Positions 19,301-20,000 of a DNA stretch of 20,000 nt are shown here, piece after piece. Numbering within the stretch: position 1 is the first letter of the stretch; each line of letters opens with the position of its first letter. The notes beneath the pieces are model-generated. The model saw only the letters and a list, made by a program, of their open reading frames with translations. It was not told the DNA's origin and did no database searches. The translations under genes were made by a program, and so were the position numbers. Source of the stretch: Zygnema cylindricum (taxonomy: Eukaryota > Streptophyta > Zygnematophyceae > Zygnematales > Zygnemataceae); the NCBI GenBank assembly GCA_037447655.1, contig JBBHKE010002853.1, positions 260,223-280,222 on the forward strand. The letters run 5' to 3'.

Positions 19301-19704
19301 TTTTTCTTGAGGTTTTTCATTGTTCTCCTTTTTTCTTTTTTATCTTTAGTTTGTTTTACTATTTCTCGAATAAAGAAAAAATGAAGCAACTTCATTAATA
19401 GATTATTATTTTGTAACAAGTCACTAGAAAGAAAAAAGTAAACTTGCTCACGAAGTTTTTTTTGTTACAAAAAAAAGAAAAAGGAAACTTTCACTCGCAC
19501 AAAAGTGGTTTTTTTCTAAGAATTCACCAAAAAAAAAAAGTAATAAAAAACAAAAAAGCTTGGTTGACTAAGTCTGTTTTTGTAAGAATTTACTAAAAAA
19601 GAAAGGCAAACAAAAAAAGAAAAAAAAAAAAAAACCTCAGAAATAGAAACGGAGCCGTTCGAGTTTCCGCTCCATCCAAACTCCACATTTGATTTTTTGG
19701 GGGG
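10157..19704 (-). CDS. DNA2: DNA2 nuclease-helicase, multi-exon, partial at both ends
   Basis: DNA2 joins a RecB-like, Fe-S-containing nuclease to a superfamily 1 helicase; it trims long Okazaki flaps and resects double-strand breaks in the nucleus. Exons read from right to left are A 19636-19704, B 18674-18889, C 17783-17896, D 17383-17481, E 16798-16833, F 15564-15701, G 14710-14970, I 13661-13733, J 13302-13412, K 12697-12864, L 12344-12416, M 11734-11885, N 11094-11168, O 10700-10792, P 10157-10306. Hallmarks are VLDIEESVWAPRYGLKG and LPFELKTGK (nuclease), CGNC (Fe-S), LGMPGTGKTSTI (Walker A), LLTSYTNAAVDNIL (motif Ia), KFDFCIVDEASQ (Walker B), LVGDHHQLPPLVK (motif III) and YRMCSDIMYLSNELVY (motif IV region). 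The N-terminus lies beyond the right edge. One or more exons between G and I, the third Fe-S Cys and the last helicase motifs were not found. Identity is very sure; intactness is not. Confidence 0.92.
10436..10575. repeat. ATTGAC hexanucleotide repeat
   Basis: About twenty imperfect ATTGAC/ATCGAC/ATTGAT units lie in the intron between exons O and P. Confidence 0.9.
10570..10699. repeat. CT-rich tract abutting the exon O donor
   Basis: Pyrimidine-rich on the + strand. It begins within a few bases of the donor of exon O. Confidence 0.8.
10700..10792 (-). CDS. DNA2: DNA2 exon O
   Basis: Encodes 31 residues: SEEAREGGMGESLFRILSQA and HPEAVSTLSSQ, the family's REA..LGM..SLF segment. Acceptor CTCTCTCCAG, donor CAG|GTGGGG leading into a purine tract, phase 0 at both ends. 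Confidence 0.92.
10796..11090. repeat. GA-rich tract between exons N and O
   Basis: GAGAGGGAGA-type purine sequence on the + strand, so a polypyrimidine tract in the transcript. It supplies the acceptor of exon O and its copy. Confidence 0.8.
10858..10920 (-). repeat. Copy of the exon O acceptor and exon start
   Basis: GGCCTCCTCACTCTGGAGAG then AAATTAGGAGGGAGAG repeats CGCCTCCTCACTCTGGAGAG and AAATTAGGAGGGAGAG at 10781-10838. It carries an intact acceptor CTCTCTCCAG and the codons SEEAREG, then diverges into CT-rich sequence. It lies 5' of the real exon. Confidence 0.85.
11094..11168 (-). CDS. DNA2: DNA2 exon N: motif III
   Basis: Encodes 25 residues: VCLGALRFATFVL then VGDHHQLPPLVK, the GDxxQLPP motif III of superfamily 1 helicases. 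Acceptor is a T-run ending TAG, donor AAG|GTAACA, phase 0 at both ends. Confidence 0.95.
11171..11730 (-). other. A-rich intron between exons M and N
   Basis: Runs of AATAAT, AAATAAATAA and poly-A. No coding signal; the long minus-strand open frames are Phe-rich by-products. Confidence 0.7.
11734..11885 (-). CDS. DNA2: DNA2 exon M: Walker B
   Basis: After two bases completing a Gly codon it reads KKVSSVEGMEREIENAKIVG, ATCLGVVPKIF and KKFDFCIVDEASQVTLP. ATC.G and the DEAS Walker B box, which hydrolyses ATP, are intact. Acceptor TTTTTTACAG, donor CCG|GTAATT. Longer open frames here on the minus strand are in other frames. Confidence 0.95.
12344..12416 (-). CDS. DNA2: DNA2 exon L
   Basis: Encodes GVDYLRIGRVDSVHPSVLPK then TLFQ plus one base. 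(F/Y)LR(L/I)G....VHP is conserved in DNA2 after motif Ia. Acceptor TTTTAG, donor G|GTAAAG; the phase 1 end matches the phase of exon M. Confidence 0.9.
12620..12665 (-). repeat. Partial copy of the middle of exon K, 3' side
   Basis: TATGACGTCAGCAAAAACGT then GTTTTTCTGCAAAA matches TATGACGTCAGCAAAATTGT and CTTTTTCTGCGAAA at 12743-12776. So exon K has copied fragments in both flanking introns. Confidence 0.8.
12697..12864 (-). CDS. DNA2: DNA2 exon K: Walker A and motif Ia
   Basis: Encodes 56 residues: VISARDYSLILGMPGTGKTS (P-loop that binds ATP), then QKKTILLTSYTNAAVDNILR and KLGEK. All P-loop residues are intact. Phase 0 at both ends; acceptor TTAAAG, donor AAG|GTGGGG next to a purine tract. 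Confidence 0.95.
12890..12990 (-). pseudogene. Partial tandem copy of DNA2 exon K, including a second P-loop
   Basis: A copy of 12790-12890 displaced by about 100 bases. On the minus strand it reads VISARNYFLILVMPGTGKTS and then runs into a homopolymer without a donor. It lies 5' of the real exon and keeps the same acceptor context (TTAAAGGTTATTTC). It is a decoy half-exon. Confidence 0.85.
13014..13162 (-). repeat. Older decayed copies of the exon K acceptor region
   Basis: Three short stretches keep the pattern (A)TTAAAGA..TCTC..(G/A)AAATAACCT: about 13020-13042, 13083-13113 and 13135-13161. A-runs separate them. They look like successively older duplicates of the same exon start. Confidence 0.55.
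13302..13412 (-). CDS. DNA2: DNA2 exon J
   Basis: Encodes 37 residues: APVFDEIEKERKMFF, a Lys/Arg-rich stretch, then DSLNEDQQNAIKK. LNxxQxxAIKK is the Q-motif-like entry to the DNA2 helicase, just before Walker A. Acceptor CTTTGCAG, donor AAG|GTGGAT, phase 0. Confidence 0.9.
13661..13733 (-). CDS. DNA2: DNA2 exon I
   Basis: Follows TTTTTTTTCAG. After one base completing a codon it reads ANLLQLFVATDGDEKRRRSI and VDLE. The N-L-x-x-L ... R-R-x-x-I-V-D-L pattern lies just before the helicase part of DNA2. Donor GAG|GTGAGA. Because exon G ends in phase 0 and this begins in phase 2, at least one exon between them is missing from this annotation. Confidence 0.85.
13734..14709 (-). other. DNA2 intron region hiding at least one exon
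   Basis: Phase arithmetic demands an exon here. The GATC-rich stretch 13940-14220 has the only non-repetitive sequence. Candidates include the segment around 14070-14100 (minus-strand VERIDFERFKISSKERDMS) and about 13942-13976 (FDYDPTDPRIG), but neither has convincing splice sites. The rest is a degenerate A-rich repeat with GACAAAAAACATGC units (about 14235-14575) and a TTATTACAT repeat (about 14590-14665). Confidence 0.5.
14235..14575. repeat. Degenerate GACAAAAAACATGCA minisatellite
   Basis: Units of about 25-35 bases carrying GACAAAAAA and CATGCA recur roughly ten times with many indels. Confidence 0.65.
14710..14970 (-). CDS. DNA2: DNA2 exon G with a translated GA-tract linker
   Basis: Encodes 87 residues after acceptor TATTGCAG. 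It begins GKRRGIWAKSSLERE and LCIGGLVLKE, the W..S..ERE..G.CIG.L segment of DNA2, and ends LLELPFSPGDRV, matching the family's AGDRV strand. Between them is a linker of about 25 Glu/Gly/Arg residues coded by a purine tract. No GT occurs within that tract, so it cannot easily be spliced out. Donor GTG|GTGAGC, phase 0. Confidence 0.8.
15020..15500. repeat. T-rich TTTTCCCATTTT simple repeat
   Basis: Irregular units of CCCATTTT and TTTAATTTT fill the intron between exons F and G, passing into TTTAGGG-like units toward exon F. Confidence 0.65.
15508..15560. repeat. Telomere-like TTTTAGGG / TTTTAAGGG run
   Basis: Five or so units of AAGGGTTTT and TAGGGTTTTT lie directly at the 5' splice site of DNA2 exon F, inside the intron. 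Similar single units occur at 15340-15470 and 19857. Such units form telomeres in several plants and algae; here they are interstitial and could simply be T-rich simple sequence. Confidence 0.6.
15564..15701 (-). CDS. DNA2: DNA2 exon F
   Basis: Encodes 46 residues, beginning SMEGGTAESFGLDEIF and ending WLKLIDLEAKFNE. This fits the helical region after the Fe-S site, where DNA2 has a W-x-x-L-x-x-L-E pattern. Donor GAA|GTGAGA, acceptor GTTTAG, phase 0 at both ends. Confidence 0.75.
16180..16445. repeat. CT-rich tract left of the unassigned stretch
   Basis: CCCTCCCTCC-type sequence with little A or G. It encodes nothing recognisable. Confidence 0.75.
16450..16690 (-). other. Unassigned coding-like stretch between two pyrimidine tracts
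   Basis: Mixed composition, open on the minus strand for about 80 residues (QFRDYWRSGDIQFIQDVGF, later LEIAARDELDLVSRKF and RDMKLALTDGSRW). It is also largely open on the plus strand. It lies between DNA2 exons E and F but resembles no DNA2 segment. It may be a lineage-specific exon, a relic of another gene, or chance. The open frame joining it to exon E passes through a GA tract that has a donor at its start. Confidence 0.4.
16798..16833 (-). CDS. DNA2: DNA2 exon E: Fe-S cysteine pair
   Basis: Reads LCGNCQLTRGHK in phase 0, with the C-x2-C pair that binds the Fe-S cluster of DNA2. The family has a third Cys five residues later; here that position is His, or the Cys is in an exon I did not find. 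The donor AAG|GTGGGG is followed at once by a purine tract, as in exons K and O. The acceptor (GTCAGAG) is weak and could be two bases earlier. Confidence 0.6.
17037..17300. repeat. GAAATT/GAAATC hexanucleotide tract
   Basis: Imperfect ATTGAAATT- and ATCGAAATC-type units in the intron between DNA2 exons D and E. Confidence 0.85.
17383..17481 (-). CDS. DNA2: DNA2 exon D
   Basis: Encodes 33 residues starting GVEVIRRELVGIIMRRNEHA and ending LTLPHLPPLIQ, the helical segment between the nuclease core and the Fe-S cysteines. Acceptor TTTTTTCAG, donor CAG|GTAGGT, phase 0 at both ends. Confidence 0.85.
17485..17760. repeat. Poly-A-rich tract
   Basis: Long A-runs with occasional G, lying between exons C and D. 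Assembly length here may be unreliable. Confidence 0.8.
17783..17896 (-). CDS. DNA2: DNA2 exon C: nuclease domain
   Basis: Encodes 38 residues: AAIEHRAQVILYTLLISARY, then DKNPEMGLLHYLHTGVTQ. The EHRxQVxLYTLL motif is typical of DNA2-type nucleases, where the Gln helps metal-dependent catalysis. Phase 0 at both ends; donor CAG|GTTTAC. Confidence 0.92.
17947..17991 (-). repeat. Decayed copy of the DNA2 exon C start
   Basis: GGAAATTAAAAGATTGTACA, AAATAACCTG and GGGCAGC resemble GGAAATTAGAAGAGTGTACA, AAATGACCTG and GGCCGCC at 17848-17897. It lies on the 5' side of the true exon. Confidence 0.65.
18674..18889 (-). CDS. DNA2: DNA2 exon B: nuclease core
   Basis: Encodes 72 residues in phase 0. VLDIEESVWAPRYGLKG then VIDVSVKVKM carries the catalytic Asp region, and LPFELKTGK carries the E-x-K nuclease motif. 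Between them lies an Asn/Phe/Glu-rich insertion (about residues 28-56) made from AAATTTTCAAAATTC-like repeats. Acceptor TTAACAG, donor CAA|GTAAGA. Confidence 0.92.
18981..19030 (-). repeat. Decayed copy of the DNA2 exon B start
   Basis: Mirrors the order of 18846-18893: TAATCCGTGTCGAGGGG, then CCAACCGACTCTTCAATATC, then TAACAC. It includes a possible acceptor (CACTAG), but a missing base shifts the frame after the first codons. It sits 5' of the true exon in the transcript. Confidence 0.8.
19636..19704 (-). CDS. DNA2: DNA2 exon A
   Basis: Follows a T-run ending CCAG and encodes 23 residues ending NGSVSISE. Joined to exon B it reads SVSISEVLDIEESVW, as expected just before the nuclease core of DNA2. 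The donor is GAG|GTTTTT, an unusual continuation. Confidence 0.7.
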
Positions 19705-20000
19705 CTGGAAAAAAAAAAAAAAAAAAAACATGTATTATTTAATTTATTTGTTTACCTATTTAGTTGTTTATTAATCTATTTAAGTATCGAATTTGTTTGC
19801 TTATATTTTCAGTAAAAATATGTGCAAAAAAGTGTAAAATTTTTGTTTTAGGTATTTTAGGGTTTTTCGGGTAAAAGTGGGCTTAAAAAAAAAATCCTTT
19901 TATTTTATATTTTTCACTTATTTATACTTTTTTTTTTAAGTTTATTCATTTAACGTTGTTTTGTTTACATATTTATTATTTCTTCATAAATTTTTTTTTC
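19705..20000. other. Right edge, DNA2 intron
   Basis: AT-rich with homopolymers. I see no exon; the DNA2 N-terminus must lie further right. Confidence 0.6.

Overview
This is nuclear DNA of an intron-rich eukaryote. The evidence is spliced genes with GT..AG introns whose reading phases agree, long AT-rich introns, pure pyrimidine/purine tracts, A/T homopolymers, and a probable solo LTR of a retrotransposon. I cannot name the organism. A PR-1-like CAP protein with an extensin-like proline-rich region suggests a walled lineage (alga, plant-like or fungus-like protist), but this is only a hint.

Left edge (1-645): two arms of 287 bases, 1-287 and 359-645, are identical when one is read backwards WITHOUT complementing. 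This is a perfect mirror repeat in complex sequence, and it still matches at window base 1. I know of no replication or recombination process that copies DNA this way. It is either a sequence-handling artefact, an engineered insert, or something unexplained.

Left-centre (1158-7297, + strand): two spliced genes. The first (exons 1158-1305, 1822-2143, 2293-2386) encodes a small protein with a clear signal peptide and no recognised family. The second (exons 4175-4459, 5591-5665, 6339-6553, 7172-7297; 5' end missing) encodes a proline-rich repeat, a Cys-rich EGF-like stretch and a complete CAP/PR-1 domain.

Right (10157-19704, - strand): many small exons of DNA2, the nuclease-helicase of Okazaki-fragment processing and DNA end resection. 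The gene enters from beyond the right edge. Nuclease motifs, an Fe-S Cys pair, the Walker A and B motifs and helicase motif III are readable, and phases match at nearly every junction. The C-terminal helicase motifs are not found, and two internal pieces (third Fe-S Cys; the part between 13734 and 14709) are not located. Beside the last readable exon lies an array of partial copies of that exon's 3' end, and one copy is interrupted by a 1,068-bp element (8785-9852) with TG..CA ends and a 5-bp target duplication. An uninterrupted copy of the same site lies nearby.

A theme runs through both recognisable genes: exon edges, with their splice sites, have decayed partial copies in the adjacent introns. 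This is seen for CAP exons 3 and 4 and for DNA2 exons B, C, K, O and P. The copies look like repeated small tandem duplications across splice junctions. With the mirror repeat, this is the most unusual property of the window.
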